From positions 558,001-622,000 of the forward strand of contig NZ_CP021913.1 in the NCBI RefSeq assembly GCF_002814095.1: 64,000 nucleotides of DNA. Direction: 5' to 3'. The stretch is from Sagittula sp. P11. GTDB taxonomy: Bacteria > Pseudomonadota > Alphaproteobacteria > Rhodobacterales > Rhodobacteraceae. Each line of letters opens with the position of its first letter. The stretch's first letter is position 1. Shown piece after piece: positions 37,619 through 47,533 of the stretch. The notes under the pieces were generated by a model. That model had not been told where the DNA came from. It ran no database searches and worked only from the letters and a program-made list of their open reading frames with translations. A program made the translations under genes and the position numbers.

Positions 37619-40600
37619 ATGGCGTACACCACCCCCCCGGCCCCGATCGATTTCCAGACCATGCTCGAGGCCGGAACCACCTTCGATACAGTCAACCGGA
37701 TCGGAGACGATGTCTCCCAGGTCGTCGCCGTGAACGACAATGGCGATTTCGTCGTGGCGTGGTCCTACATTTATTCCGCGTCGGATTCCGACGTCGTGTT
37801 CAGGGAATACAACGCCGACGGTACGCCCAAGGGGGTGGCTCATACGGTCGCCGACAGCGCGGATGCCGAAACGGTCACCGACATCGCCTATGCCCCCGAC
37901 GGAACGGTCCTTGTCGTCTACAGCTCGGTGACGAGCGGTATCGAGAACGTCTTCGTCCAGCGGGTCACAACCACCGGCACCCGCATCGGATCCGCGATCC
38001 AGGTGGAAAGCGACGCGGCGACGGTGGCCAACAAGGACCAGTCGAACGGCAAGATCGCGGTATTCGACAACGGCGATTACGCGGTCGTGTATCAGAACGC
38101 GTTCTCCAGCACCGACAAGGATGTCCGCCTGCGCCTGTTCAATGCCGACGACACGGCAAAGGCTGCGTCGCAGTACGTCTCCACGGCTGCGTCCGACCAG
38201 TCTGACCCGGACATCGCCGCGCTCGCCAGCAAGGACACGGGCGACGGCAGCTTTGCCTTCGCGGTGACCCTGACTCAGGAAGAGGTGGACAACACCGGGT
38301 CGCCCAACGATGTCTCGCTCTACCGGTACGATTTCAGCGGGACGCTTCTCGGCAACACGACCGTGAACACCGTCACGAACCGGTCGGAGGGCAACTCTGC
38401 CGTCGCCGTGGACGCGGACGGGCGGATCTACGTGGCCTTCGGCTCCACCGACGGCGCGACCGGAGGTCAGGTCTTCTATCGGCGCTTCGAATCGAACGGG
38501 ACCGCCGTGGACGCAAGCCAGGTCTTCGTCACGTCGACACAACTGCCGCTGCCGAACACCGATATCGACGTCAGTGACGACGGACGCTTCGTCCTCGCCT
38601 TTGACGGTTTCACCACCCAGAACGTCACCGTCAAGATGTATGCGGCCGACGGGACCGCCGATACCACCCGCGGCTTCGACGGCACCGGCAGCGAGCTTGG
38701 CCCGTCGGTCGCCATCACCACCGACGGCGCGCGGACGGTCGTGGCCGCGCTGAGCGACATCGGACTGACGTACCACGAGGCCCGCTTTTCCGTCTACGAG
38801 GGCATAGGCTTCCAGGCCGGCACCGGCGGCAGCGACACGCTGGTCGGCACGGATCTCGGCATAGACCAGAAGGATCACCTCGTCGGGGGAAGCGGCGACG
38901 ACACCCTGACCGGCGGAGAAGGCGCAGACACACTGGACGGCGGCGACGACGACGACAGCGTGGCCGGCGGCGCCGGTGACGACCTGATCATCGGCGGGAC
39001 GGGCTCCGACATGATCGATGGCGGTGCCGACACCGATACGCTCGACTACTCCGCGCTGTCCGGCTCTGTGATCGTGGATGCCAACTCCGGCGAGAGCCAA
39101 CATTCCCTCGGGGATCTGGACAATTTCACAAGCATCGAACGCTTCATCCTGACCGGTTCCGGCGACGTGTTTTTCGGCGATTCCGGCGATATGTTCGTCA
39201 GCGCACTCGGCGGCAACGATCACCTGACGAATGGCCCGGGACGCGACACCCTTCTCGGCGGGTCCGGGAACGACACCATCAGTTTCATATATGGCGACGG
39301 CCAGTCGGGGCAGAGCTTCGATGGCGGTCCGGACTCTGACACGTTGTTCTTCGACGGTAATCTTCCCTACAGCAGCTTCAACCTGCGCGATGACACCGTG
39401 GTCGGCTTCGAAGTCATAACCGTCGATCAGAACTTCGGGTATCCCGGCGCGCCGACCCGCATTTCAATGACGGCAGCGCAGATCAGCACGATCAACACGG
39501 TCGAGGTCCTCAAGATCGGTAGCGATCTCGTCGGCCTCGACCTCCATATCTACATGGAGGACACCACGGCGCTCGATCTCTCGGCCGTCTCGATCTCGAC
39601 CATGTCAGACGCGGACGGCACCGGCTTCTCCATCTTTGGCGATGACGACGCCGAAAGCGTGACCGGGACGGCTCTGGGCGACAACATCCGGACCCAGGGC
39701 GGCGAGGACACGGTCGACGCCCTGGGCGGCGACGACACGATCGAGCTCGGCGGCGGCGGGTCCTATTCGGGCGGAGACGACGACGATCTCTTCATCCTGC
39801 TCGACGGCCTTCCCATCGGTGACGGCGTCGGCGACATCGTCAACGGCGGCCCCGGCAACGACACGCTCGACATGAGCGGCGTCACCGGCACCGGCATGAA
39901 GGTCAACCGGCCCGGTTTCAGCCTCGACACGAACGTGTCGTCCCTCGACGACCCGGCCCAATCCACCGAAATGATCAGGGTAGAACACTACATCGGCACC
40001 GACCAGGGCGACGATTTCCTGATGTACGCCGGAGACGTCTCAATCGAAGGCCGTGGCGGCAACGATACCATCCTGGCTGGCTTCAATTCACAGACGATCA
40101 GCGGCGGCGACGGCGATGACGTGATCGACAGCGACTTCGAGCTGGTGTCCAGCATCAGCGACAATCTGAGCGGTGACGCAGGCAACGACACCCTGAGGGG
40201 CTCGGAGTCCGGTTCGGACACGATCGACGGCGGCGCCGACAACGACGAGATCGACGGCCGGGGCGGTGAGGACCGCCTGATCGGCGGGCTCGGCGACGAC
40301 ACGATAGATGGCGGCGCGGCCACGGATACAGCGGTCTATGCCGGGGCGCGGGGGGATTTCGCGGTGTCGGTGACGCGTGACGGGACCGTGTTCGTCGAGG
40401 ACCTGAACCCCGACGACGGCGACGAAGGTCGCGATGTGCTGCAACGGGTCGAGAGGCTGGAATTCGCAGACGGCATCGTGAACGTCAGCACGCTTGCAAG
40501 CGGCGCCTTCGGCGAGACCGGGACGGTCGTTCTGACCCACCAGAAGACCACCCTGACCCTCCAGCGCACCTACATCGACCCGGTGGTGATCGCCTTCGTC

Positions 40601-42136
40601 GCCTCCGACACCGGCGCGCATGAGGTCAACGCGCGCATCCAGCAGGTCTCCGGCAACACGCTGCGGATGTTCGTGCAGGAGCCCGATTACCTCGACGGGA
40701 TACATCCCACGGGCGAAACGGTGCATTACATGGTGGTCGAAGCCGGAAGCTGGATCCTGCCCGACGGCACGCTCATCGAGGCCGGGACCCTGACCTCCGG
40801 CACCCTCGCGGAGGCTGGCTTCGACCAGGTCGCCTTCGACAGCGAGTTCGACAGCGCGCCGGTGGTCATCTCCCAGGTCCAGACCACCAACGGCCCGGCC
40901 TTTGTCACCACCCGGCAGAACGGCACGAGCGCCGAGGGCTTCGGCGTGAGCATGCAGGAGGAGGAGGCCGCCACAGACGGCGTGCACAACGCCGAGAAGA
41001 TCGGCTGGATCGCCATCGAGGGCGGCAGCGGATCCGTCGCGGGGTTCGCCTGGGAGGCGGGACAGGTCTCCAACGTGCAGGCCTCGAACACCGCGGCACA
41101 GCTCTCGTTCGCGGCGGGCGGTGTGGTCGCGGGGCTGTCGAGCTACGGCGGCAGCGACCCGGCCTGGGCCGGCGGCACCGGTCTGAACGGCACCACCTTC
41201 AACGTCCGGGTCGAGGAGGACAAGAGCGCCGACGGCGAGACGGCGCACGGCCCGGAAACCGTTGATTACTTTGCCTTCTCCGGATCGCAGACGCTGGCCG
41301 CCGCACCGCGTCAGGAGATCCTGGAAACCGGCAGCGCGACCCTCACCCACCAGCAGACGACCCTGACCCTCGGCCGCACCTACGACAACCCGGTGGTGCT
41401 GGCCTACGTCGAGACCGACAACGGCCTGCAAGAGGTCAACGCACGCATCACTCAGGTCACGGGCAACAGCGTGACCCTGCGCGTGCAGGAGCCCGACTAC
41501 CTCGACGGCCTGCATCCTGTGGGCGAGCGGGTGCATTACATGGTGGTCGAGGCGGGCACTTGGGTCCTGCCCGACGGCACGGTGATAGAGGCCGGCACGC
41601 TGAACACCGCCAATCTCACGGCGGACGGGTTCGAGCAGGTCAGCTTCGCCGCCGACTTCGACGCGGCGCCGGTTGTGCTGAGCCAGGTGCAGGGCACCAA
41701 CGGCCCCTCCTTCGTCACCACGCGGCAGCAGGGCTCGACCGTGGACGGCTTCGAGGTGGCGATGCAGGAGGAGGAGGCCTCAACCGACGGCGTGCACAAC
41801 GCAGAGACGATCGGCTGGGTCGCGATCGAGGCGGGCACGGGCCAATTCGGAGGCTTCTCGTGGGAGGCAGGGCGCCTTTCAGGCGTGCAGGGCTCCGTCA
41901 CCGCGGCGCCTTTGTCGCTGGCGGCGGACGGCGTGCTGGCGGGCCTCTCGACCTACGGCGGCAGCGACCCGGCCTGGGCGGGCGGCCCGGGCCTCGACGG
42001 CACGATCTTCAACGTGCGCGTCGAGGAGGACAAGAGCCTCGACAGCGAAACCGCCCACGGCAACGAGACCGTCGACTACTTCGCCTTCGCGGGCAGCGGG
42101 ATCGTCTCTGCCTACGACTACGACCTCTTCGTGTAG
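37619..42136 (+). CDS. Large RTX calcium-binding secreted protein with repeated C-terminal modules
   Basis: 1505 residues, acidic, without a Sec signal. Residues about 15-395 hold five or six blade-like repeats (V-A-V-x-D-x-G-D-F-V-V-A-W pattern), suggesting a beta-propeller. RTX nonapeptide repeats (G-G-x-G-x-D) occur in blocks at about 424-480, 530-557, 685-722, 740-755, 808-836 and 851-910. Residues about 965-1235 and 1235-1505 are two tandem 270-residue copies, each of which splits again into two related halves sharing P-V-V, an Arg, a gap, then Q-E-x and H-x-x-E. The C-terminus ends D-Y-D-L-F-V, like type I secretion signals. It is probably secreted by a type I system not in this window; function is unknown, adhesion or carbohydrate binding is a guess. 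Confidence 0.88.
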   Translation: MAYTTPPAPIDFQTMLEAGTTFDTVNRIGDDVSQVVAVNDNGDFVVAWSYIYSASDSDVVFREYNADGTPKGVAHTVADSADAETVTDIAYAPDGTVLVVYSSVTSGIENVFVQRVTTTGTRIGSAIQVESDAATVANKDQSNGKIAVFDNGDYAVVYQNAFSSTDKDVRLRLFNADDTAKAASQYVSTAASDQSDPDIAALASKDTGDGSFAFAVTLTQEEVDNTGSPNDVSLYRYDFSGTLLGNTTVNTVTNRSEGNSAVAVDADGRIYVAFGSTDGATGGQVFYRRFESNGTAVDASQVFVTSTQLPLPNTDIDVSDDGRFVLAFDGFTTQNVTVKMYAADGTADTTRGFDGTGSELGPSVAITTDGARTVVAALSDIGLTYHEARFSVYEGIGFQAGTGGSDTLVGTDLGIDQKDHLVGGSGDDTLTGGEGADTLDGGDDDDSVAGGAGDDLIIGGTGSDMIDGGADTDTLDYSALSGSVIVDANSGESQHSLGDLDNFTSIERFILTGSGDVFFGDSGDMFVSALGGNDHLTNGPGRDTLLGGSGNDTISFIYGDGQSGQSFDGGPDSDTLFFDGNLPYSSFNLRDDTVVGFEVITVDQNFGYPGAPTRISMTAAQISTINTVEVLKIGSDLVGLDLHIYMEDTTALDLSAVSISTMSDADGTGFSIFGDDDAESVTGTALGDNIRTQGGEDTVDALGGDDTIELGGGGSYSGGDDDDLFILLDGLPIGDGVGDIVNGGPGNDTLDMSGVTGTGMKVNRPGFSLDTNVSSLDDPAQSTEMIRVEHYIGTDQGDDFLMYAGDVSIEGRGGNDTILAGFNSQTISGGDGDDVIDSDFELVSSISDNLSGDAGNDTLRGSESGSDTIDGGADNDEIDGRGGEDRLIGGLGDDTIDGGAATDTAVYAGARGDFAVSVTRDGTVFVEDLNPDDGDEGRDVLQRVERLEFADGIVNVSTLASGAFGETGTVVLTHQKTTLTLQRTYIDPVVIAFVASDTGAHEVNARIQQVSGNTLRMFVQEPDYLDGIHPTGETVHYMVVEAGSWILPDGTLIEAGTLTSGTLAEAGFDQVAFDSEFDSAPVVISQVQTTNGPAFVTTRQNGTSAEGFGVSMQEEEAATDGVHNAEKIGWIAIEGGSGSVAGFAWEAGQVSNVQASNTAAQLSFAAGGVVAGLSSYGGSDPAWAGGTGLNGTTFNVRVEEDKSADGETAHGPETVDYFAFSGSQTLAAAPRQEILETGSATLTHQQTTLTLGRTYDNPVVLAYVETDNGLQEVNARITQVTGNSVTLRVQEPDYLDGLHPVGERVHYMVVEAGTWVLPDGTVIEAGTLNTANLTADGFEQVSFAADFDAAPVVLSQVQGTNGPSFVTTRQQGSTVDGFEVAMQEEEASTDGVHNAETIGWVAIEAGTGQFGGFSWEAGRLSGVQGSVTAAPLSLAADGVLAGLSTYGGSDPAWAGGPGLDGTIFNVRVEEDKSLDSETAHGNETVDYFAFAGSGIVSAYDYDLFV
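40514..42091 (+). repeat. Two tandem 810-bp coding repeats in the RTX gene
   Basis: The codon for Glu966 (40514) and for Glu1236 (41324) start matching modules, exactly 810 bases apart and in frame. Landmarks such as Q-E-P-D-Y-L-D-G and V-E-E-D-K-S recur at the same offset in each. Protein identity is high and the DNA is still visibly similar, so the duplication is fairly recent or under conversion. Confidence 0.85.
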
Positions 42137-42168
42137 GGAGGGCGAGGGGCGGCGGCCCCCGCGCGGCG

Positions 42169-43266
42169 TCAGGTGTTGAAGAGGAAATGCAGCACGTCGC
42201 CGTCCTGCACCACGTAGCCCTTGCCCTCGGCCCGCATCTTGCCGGCCTCTTTCGCCGGACCTTCACCGCCGAGCGCAACGTAATCGTCGTAGGCGATGGT
42301 CTCGGCCCGGATGAAGCCCTTCTCGAAATCGCCGTGGATCACGCCCGCGGCCTGCGGTGCGCCGGTGCCCTTGCGGATCGTCCAGGCGCGCGCCTCCTTC
42401 GGCCCCACGGTAAAGTAGGTCTGCAGGCCCAGAAGCTCGTAGCCCGCCTTGATGAGACGGTCGAGACCGGCCTCTTCCAGACCCAGCTCGCCCAGGAATT
42501 CCTGCGCTTCCTCGGCGTCGAGCTGGCTGATCTCTTCCTCGATCTTGGCCGAGATCACCACCGCCGAATTGCCCTGCGCCGCCGCCATCTCGAAGACCTT
42601 GGCCGACAGGGCGTTGCCTTCCGAGGCGTCGCCCTCGTCGACATTGCAGACGTAGAGCACCGGCTTCGCGGTCAGAAGCTGCATCATCCGCCACGCCTTC
42701 ATGTCCTCGGCGTCGACCTCGACCACGCGCGCGGGCTTGCCCTGCTCCAGCACCTCCAGCGCCATCTTCATCAGGCGCTCCTGCTGGACCGCCTCCTTGT
42801 CGCCGCCGCGCACCTTGCGGACGATGTTCTGCAGGCGCTTCTCCAGCGATTCCATGTCGGCGATGATCAGCTCGGTCTCGATGGTCTCCGCGTCGGACAC
42901 CGGATCGACCCGGCCGTCGACGTGGGTCACGTCATCGTCCTCGAAGCAGCGCAGCACATGCGCGATGGCGTCGACCTCGCGGATGTTGGCAAGGAACTGG
43001 TTGCCCAGGCCCTCCCCCTTCGACGCGCCCTTCACGAGGCCCGCGATGTCCACGAAGGTCATCCGCGTCGGGATGATCTGCTTGGACCCGGCGATCCCGG
43101 CCAGCTTGTCCAGCCGCGGGTCCGGCACCGCCACGTCGCCCACGTTGGGTTCGATCGTGCAGAAGGGAAAGTTCGCCGCCTGCGCCGCGGCGGTCTTCGT
43201 CAACGCGTTGAACAGCGTGGACTTGCCCACGTTCGGCAGTCCAACGATCCCCATCCGAAATCCCAT
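42169..43266 (-). CDS. ychF: Redox-regulated ATPase/GTPase YchF
   Basis: 365 residues. P-loop G9-L-P-N-V-G-K-S16 with the YchF-specific N-x-x-E-like G4 region, central coiled coil, and a C-terminal TGS domain ending H-F-L-F-N. YchF (OLA1) hydrolyses ATP and acts on ribosome and stress functions. ATG at 43266 is chosen as it gives the standard N-terminus M-G-F-R-M-G-I-V-G-L. Confidence 0.95.
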   Translation of the reverse strand: MGFRMGIVGLPNVGKSTLFNALTKTAAAQAANFPFCTIEPNVGDVAVPDPRLDKLAGIAGSKQIIPTRMTFVDIAGLVKGASKGEGLGNQFLANIREVDAIAHVLRCFEDDDVTHVDGRVDPVSDAETIETELIIADMESLEKRLQNIVRKVRGGDKEAVQQERLMKMALEVLEQGKPARVVEVDAEDMKAWRMMQLLTAKPVLYVCNVDEGDASEGNALSAKVFEMAAAQGNSAVVISAKIEEEISQLDAEEAQEFLGELGLEEAGLDRLIKAGYELLGLQTYFTVGPKEARAWTIRKGTGAPQAAGVIHGDFEKGFIRAETIAYDDYVALGGEGPAKEAGKMRAEGKGYVVQDGDVLHFLFNT

Positions 43267-43390
43267 CACATCGCTCCAAGCCAAGGGTCCGGGGCCTTCT
43301 AGGCAGAGCGTCGCCCAAACGCAAGGCGAGGCATTGACCCGGAGGCCCTCCACCGATTACGTTGATATCAAATTAATGAAGGAGACGACC

Positions 43391-43810
43391 ATGCAGATTA
43401 CCCCGTACCTGTTCTTCAAGGGCAACTGCCGCGCGGCCTTTACCCGCTACGCGGAAATCCTCGACCTGCCCGCGCCGCAGATCATGGACTTCTCCCAGTT
43501 GCCGGAGGCGGACAAGGCGAACATGGCCGGTGCGCCCGAGGACGCGGTGATGCACGCCATGCTCATGCTGCCCTCGGGCGCGCTGATGGGCTCCGACGAC
43601 ATCGGTCCGGATGTCCAGCCGATGGCCGGCTGCTCCGTCAACCTGACGGTCGCCACGGCGCAGGAGGCCAACCGCATCTTCGACGCCCTCGCCGAAGGCG
43701 GCGAGATTCGCATGCCGCTGGCCGAGACGTTCTGGACCCCCGCCTTCGGCACGCTCACCGATGCCTTCGGCATCCGCTGGATGGTCATGGCCGAAGCGCC
43801 GCAGGGCTGA
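43391..43810 (+). CDS. PhnB-like VOC family protein
   Basis: 139 residues. N-terminal Q-I-T-P-Y-L-F-F-K-G-N-C-R-A-A-F and C-terminal D-x-F-G-I-R-W-M, the signature of PhnB/YjdN proteins. Fold is glyoxalase-like; activity unknown. GAAGGAGA site upstream. Confidence 0.9.
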   Translation: MQITPYLFFKGNCRAAFTRYAEILDLPAPQIMDFSQLPEADKANMAGAPEDAVMHAMLMLPSGALMGSDDIGPDVQPMAGCSVNLTVATAQEANRIFDALAEGGEIRMPLAETFWTPAFGTLTDAFGIRWMVMAEAPQG

Positions 43811-43819
43811 CGCAGACGC

Positions 43820-43847
43820 AAAAGGCGCGGGACACCTGCCCCGCGCC
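43820..43847 (-). terminator. Terminator between convergent PhnB-like and DUF805 genes
   Basis: GGCGCGGG (43824-43831) pairs with CCCGCGCC (43840-43847); TTTT follows on the minus strand (43823-43820). It ends the DUF805 transcript and may act on both strands. Confidence 0.8.
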
Positions 43848-43871
43848 TCCGGTCATGTCCCTTGAAAGGTC

Positions 43872-44261
43872 TCAGCCGAAACGGTTCGGCGCGTTCTCGG
43901 GTGCCTTGGCGAACCAGACGATCAGGATGATGAAACCGATGAGCGGGATGAACACCAGCAGCTGCCACCAGCCGGACCGGTCGATGTCGTGCAGACGGCG
44001 GGCGCCGATGGCGATCTGCGGCACGATGATGGCCAGCGACCAGAGGCCGCCGAGGATCGGTACGCCGATGATCGCGTCGATGATGTTCGCCACGATCGAC
44101 ACGACGAAGCAGGCCAGCCACGCCTTCCAGAATTCGCCGCGGTTCGAGCGGCCCTCGAAGTTGATGTAATTCTTGAAGAACCGGCTCAGCGCCTCGCCGA
44201 AAGCCACGTCCTCGCGGTAGTTGCCGCCCCCCGCCGGGGCATGCGCCATGGTGGTGTCCAT
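43872..44261 (-). CDS. DUF805 membrane protein
   Basis: 129 residues, three membrane helices and the DUF805 pattern: F-x-G-R-S-N-R-G-E-F-W near residue 38 and R-R-L-H-D-I-D-R-S-G-W-W near 88. Function unknown. ATG at 44261 has AGGAGA eight bases upstream; a TTG just before it is less likely. Confidence 0.92.
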   Translation of the reverse strand: MDTTMAHAPAGGGNYREDVAFGEALSRFFKNYINFEGRSNRGEFWKAWLACFVVSIVANIIDAIIGVPILGGLWSLAIIVPQIAIGARRLHDIDRSGWWQLLVFIPLIGFIILIVWFAKAPENAPNRFG

Positions 44262-44395
44262 CAATCTGTCTCCTGTAAATGCATATTCTTGTAAGTGTTT
44301 CGCGTTTCCGGCGCCCGCGCGGGGGCCTTCCTCCAGTAAATCACCGGCAGGGGTTTTCGATCAATGGTGAAATACCCCCACCCGGGCCTCAGACC

Positions 44396-45760
44396 TCAGA
44401 CCGGCATGGCGATCAGGCCGCGGCCCCGGGTCCAGAAGCGCGTCATCAACAGCACCGCCGCCACCGCCAGCCCGCAGACCAGCCCCAGCCAGACACCCAC
44501 GGCGCCGAGGCCCAGCGAGAAGCCGAAGACCAGGGCGGCGGGCATGCCCACGCCCCAGTAGGCCAGCGTCGCCATGATCATCGGCACGCGCGTGTCGTGC
44601 AGCCCGCGCAGAAGACCCACGTGGATCACCTGCAGCGCGTCCATCAGCTGGAACAGCGCCGCCATCAGCAGCAGCAGGCGGCCCACGCGCAGGATCTCGT
44701 CGCGCAGCGGGGACAGCGGGTCGATGAAGGCGCTCAGCAGCAGGTTCGGCACCGACACGAACAGCAGCACCGACAACGCCACCGCGACCAGCCCCATCCA
44801 CAGCGCCACCTTGGCGCCGCGCATCAGGTGGTCGCTGTCGCCCCGGCCAAGCGCGTTGCCCGCGCGCACCGTCGCGGCGTTCGACAGGCCAAGCTGCACC
44901 ATGAAGGTCGCGGTCGAGATCTGCAGCGCGATGCCATGCGCAGCCAGCGCCACCGCGCCCAGCCAGCCCATAAGCACCGAGGACCCGGCAAACAGCGCCA
45001 CTTCGGCCAGCGTCGTCAGCCCGATGGGCCATCCCAGCGCGAAGACGCGGAAGAACATCTCGCGGTCGGGGCGCCACATCCGCACGAAGAGCGTGTGCTC
45101 CGGCAGCACCCGCACGGCGTAGATCACGATCAGCACCAGCGACAGAATCTGCACGCCGAGCGAGGCGATGGCCGCGCCCGCGATGCCCAGCTCGGGCAGG
45201 CCCCACTTGCCGAAGACCAGTGCATAGTTGGCCACGCCGTTGGCCGCCGCCGCCGCCACCGTGACCCAGAGCACGACACGCGTCCGCTCCAGCCCGGCGA
45301 GGTAGTTCTTCAGCACCATCACGCCAAGCGCCGGCAGCATGCCCCAGCCCGCGATCCGCAGGTAGTCCTGCGCCAGCCGCGCGATCTCCTCCGCCTGCCC
45401 CATCGCCCGCAGCAACGGGTCCGAGAACCACAGGAGCGGCATGACCAGCACGAAGTACATGGTCGAGATCCACAGCGCCATGCGCGTGGACCGGCGGATC
45501 ATCACCTCGTCGCCCTTGGCGGCGAAGGTCGCCACCATCGGCAGGATCGCCCAGGCGAACCCGGCGCCGAACAGGAACAGCGTGAAGAACAGCGAGGTCG
45601 CCAGCGTCAGCGCCGCCAGTTCCGGCACGCCGTACCAGCCCAGCACCACCGTATCGGTCAACCCGATGGCGAATTGCGCAAGGTGCCCGCCGACAAGCGG
45701 CAGGCCAAGGCTCAGCAACGCTTTCGCGTGCTGAGGATATGTCATCACCGTCCGGGTCAT
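44396..45760 (-). CDS. MATE-family multidrug efflux protein
   Basis: 454 residues, 12 membrane helices in two related halves (each starting with a G-L/W-P-x-x-G/T motif). MATE pumps export cationic drugs using Na+ or H+ gradients. The N-terminal ATG is uncertain (45760 or 45745), both with weak ribosome sites. Confidence 0.92.
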   Translation of the reverse strand: MTRTVMTYPQHAKALLSLGLPLVGGHLAQFAIGLTDTVVLGWYGVPELAALTLATSLFFTLFLFGAGFAWAILPMVATFAAKGDEVMIRRSTRMALWISTMYFVLVMPLLWFSDPLLRAMGQAEEIARLAQDYLRIAGWGMLPALGVMVLKNYLAGLERTRVVLWVTVAAAAANGVANYALVFGKWGLPELGIAGAAIASLGVQILSLVLIVIYAVRVLPEHTLFVRMWRPDREMFFRVFALGWPIGLTTLAEVALFAGSSVLMGWLGAVALAAHGIALQISTATFMVQLGLSNAATVRAGNALGRGDSDHLMRGAKVALWMGLVAVALSVLLFVSVPNLLLSAFIDPLSPLRDEILRVGRLLLLMAALFQLMDALQVIHVGLLRGLHDTRVPMIMATLAYWGVGMPAALVFGFSLGLGAVGVWLGLVCGLAVAAVLLMTRFWTRGRGLIAMPV

Positions 45761-45879
45761 GATGTGGCGATTACGTGGGCATTCGTCCCGCCGCAAGCAT
45801 GTGTTTCCGCACGCTTCAGGTGCGGATATGAGAATTGTGTGTTAACGTAGCGGAAATTACTCCTCGCATTGACACCCGA

Positions 45880-46518
45880 ATGGCCGATCCGATTGACCTC
45901 GATCACCTCTTTCAGGATGCACGCGCCTTTCTCGGGGAGCTGGCGCAGTCCAACTCGCGTGAGTGGTTCCAGACCCAGAAAACCCGCTACGACACGGAGC
46001 TGAAGCGCCCCTCCGAGAAGCTGCTGGCCGAAACCGCCACGTGGCTCGAGGCCGAGACCGGGCAGCAGCCCCGCACCAAGCTCTTCCGCCCCTACCGCGA
46101 CGTGCGCTTCTCGCCGGACAAGACGCCCTACCACACGCACCTGCACATGATGTGGTCGATGCGCGACGGGCGGGCGTGGATGCTGGGCATCGCGCCCGAC
46201 TATGCCACCATGGGCGTGGGCATCATGGCCTTCGGCCCGGCGCAGGCCGACCGCTTCCGCACAGCCATTGCCGGCCCCGAAGGCGAGACGCTGGAAGACC
46301 TTCTCGCCCAGGGCTGGCGCATCGATCCCCCGGCGCTGAAACGTGTACCCGCGCCCTACCCCGCCGACCACCCCCGCGCCGATCTTCTGCGGCACAAGGG
46401 GCTGGTGGCCTGGGCCGACGGCCTCGACGACGCGCTGACCGGCGACATAGGCACGGGCGTCCGCGACGTCATGATCCGCGCGCGGCCCATCATGGGCTGG
46501 CTCGCCACCGTCGCCTGA
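45880..46518 (+). CDS. DUF2461 protein
   Basis: 212 residues with the DUF2461 pattern: F-L-x-E-L-x-x-x-N-S-R-E-W-F near 25, K-L-F-R-P-Y-R-D-V-R-F-S near 65, and K-T-P-Y-H-T-H. Function unknown. Divergent from the MATE gene. Confidence 0.92.
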   Translation: MADPIDLDHLFQDARAFLGELAQSNSREWFQTQKTRYDTELKRPSEKLLAETATWLEAETGQQPRTKLFRPYRDVRFSPDKTPYHTHLHMMWSMRDGRAWMLGIAPDYATMGVGIMAFGPAQADRFRTAIAGPEGETLEDLLAQGWRIDPPALKRVPAPYPADHPRADLLRHKGLVAWADGLDDALTGDIGTGVRDVMIRARPIMGWLATVA

Positions 46519-46546
46519 CCGACCGGCCGTCCCGCTCTGACCTCGC

Positions 46547-47440
46547 TCAGACCTCGGTCAGAACGTCCCGCCAGGAATGCGCGGGCTGGTAACCCAGCAT
46601 CTCCTTGGCCTTGCGGTTCGAATAGAAGGTCTCCCGCTCGCCCATCTCGCGCTTGACCGGCACACCCGCATAGAAGCGTTCGCGCACCTCTGCGTTGCTC
46701 AGTGCCACGGACAGATCGTCGTTCGAGACGTTGAAAACCTCGTAGCCCAACCCGTCGGTCTTCAGGCAGCACTCCACCATCTGGCCAAGATCCCGCACGT
46801 CGATATAGGCAAAGATGTTGCGCCGCCGGAGCGACGGGTCCGCCACGAAGGACGGGAACATCTCGGTGTATTCGTGCGGCTCGATCACGTTGTTGATCCT
46901 GAGCCCATAGATGTCGCGGCCCCAGCGCGCGTGAAAGCTGCGCCCCGTCGCCTCGTTGCAGACCTTCGAGCAGGCATAGGCGTCCTGCGGCACGGTGGGA
47001 TGTTCCTCGTCGACCGGCACGTACTCCGGCTTCACCTCGCCATCTGCAAAGCAGACGCCGTAGGTCGTCTCCGACGAGGCAAAGATCACCTTGGGAACGC
47101 CCGCCTTCATCGCCGCCTCCAGCACGTTGTAGGTCGACAGCGTGTTGACCCGGAAGGTCTCGCAGTCGGGCTTGATGAGGATGCGCGGGATCGCCGCGAA
47201 ATGCACCACGGCATCGAAGGACGGCAGCCCGGTGCCGGGTTCCAGTTCGTCGAGGTCGGCATAGCTCTGCATGGCAGAGAACACCTGCCCCGGATCGGTC
47301 AGGTCGCAGATCATGTTATCCACGCCCTCCGCCTCCAGCGGCACGAGGTCGAGGTTCAGAACCCCGTGCCCCTGTTTCACGAGGTAGGGCACCACGTGCC
47401 GCCCCGCCTTGCCCGCTCCGCCGGTGAACAGAATACGCAT
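46547..47440 (-). CDS. NAD-dependent epimerase/dehydratase (extended SDR)
   Basis: 297 residues. NAD motif T-G-G-A-G-K-A-G at 6-13, catalytic Ser122/123, Y155-A-C-S-K159 (the YxxxK pair). Likely acts on a nucleotide sugar or a sugar acid; nothing nearby narrows this. GGGAGG upstream of ATG 47440. Confidence 0.92.
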   Translation of the reverse strand: MRILFTGGAGKAGRHVVPYLVKQGHGVLNLDLVPLEAEGVDNMICDLTDPGQVFSAMQSYADLDELEPGTGLPSFDAVVHFAAIPRILIKPDCETFRVNTLSTYNVLEAAMKAGVPKVIFASSETTYGVCFADGEVKPEYVPVDEEHPTVPQDAYACSKVCNEATGRSFHARWGRDIYGLRINNVIEPHEYTEMFPSFVADPSLRRRNIFAYIDVRDLGQMVECCLKTDGLGYEVFNVSNDDLSVALSNAEVRERFYAGVPVKREMGERETFYSNRKAKEMLGYQPAHSWRDVLTEV

Positions 47441-47533
47441 GTTGCCTCCCTTGCAGTCCTGTCGCGATGGCGGGGCCATTGATTTTCCCCGCCCGTTCCG
47501 GCAACAGACCTAGAACGCTGACCGGAGAGAACC

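Noticed and set aside
40088-41536. 482-codon minus-strand frame inside the RTX gene
   Set aside because: It mirrors the two tandem modules and owes its length to their codon bias.
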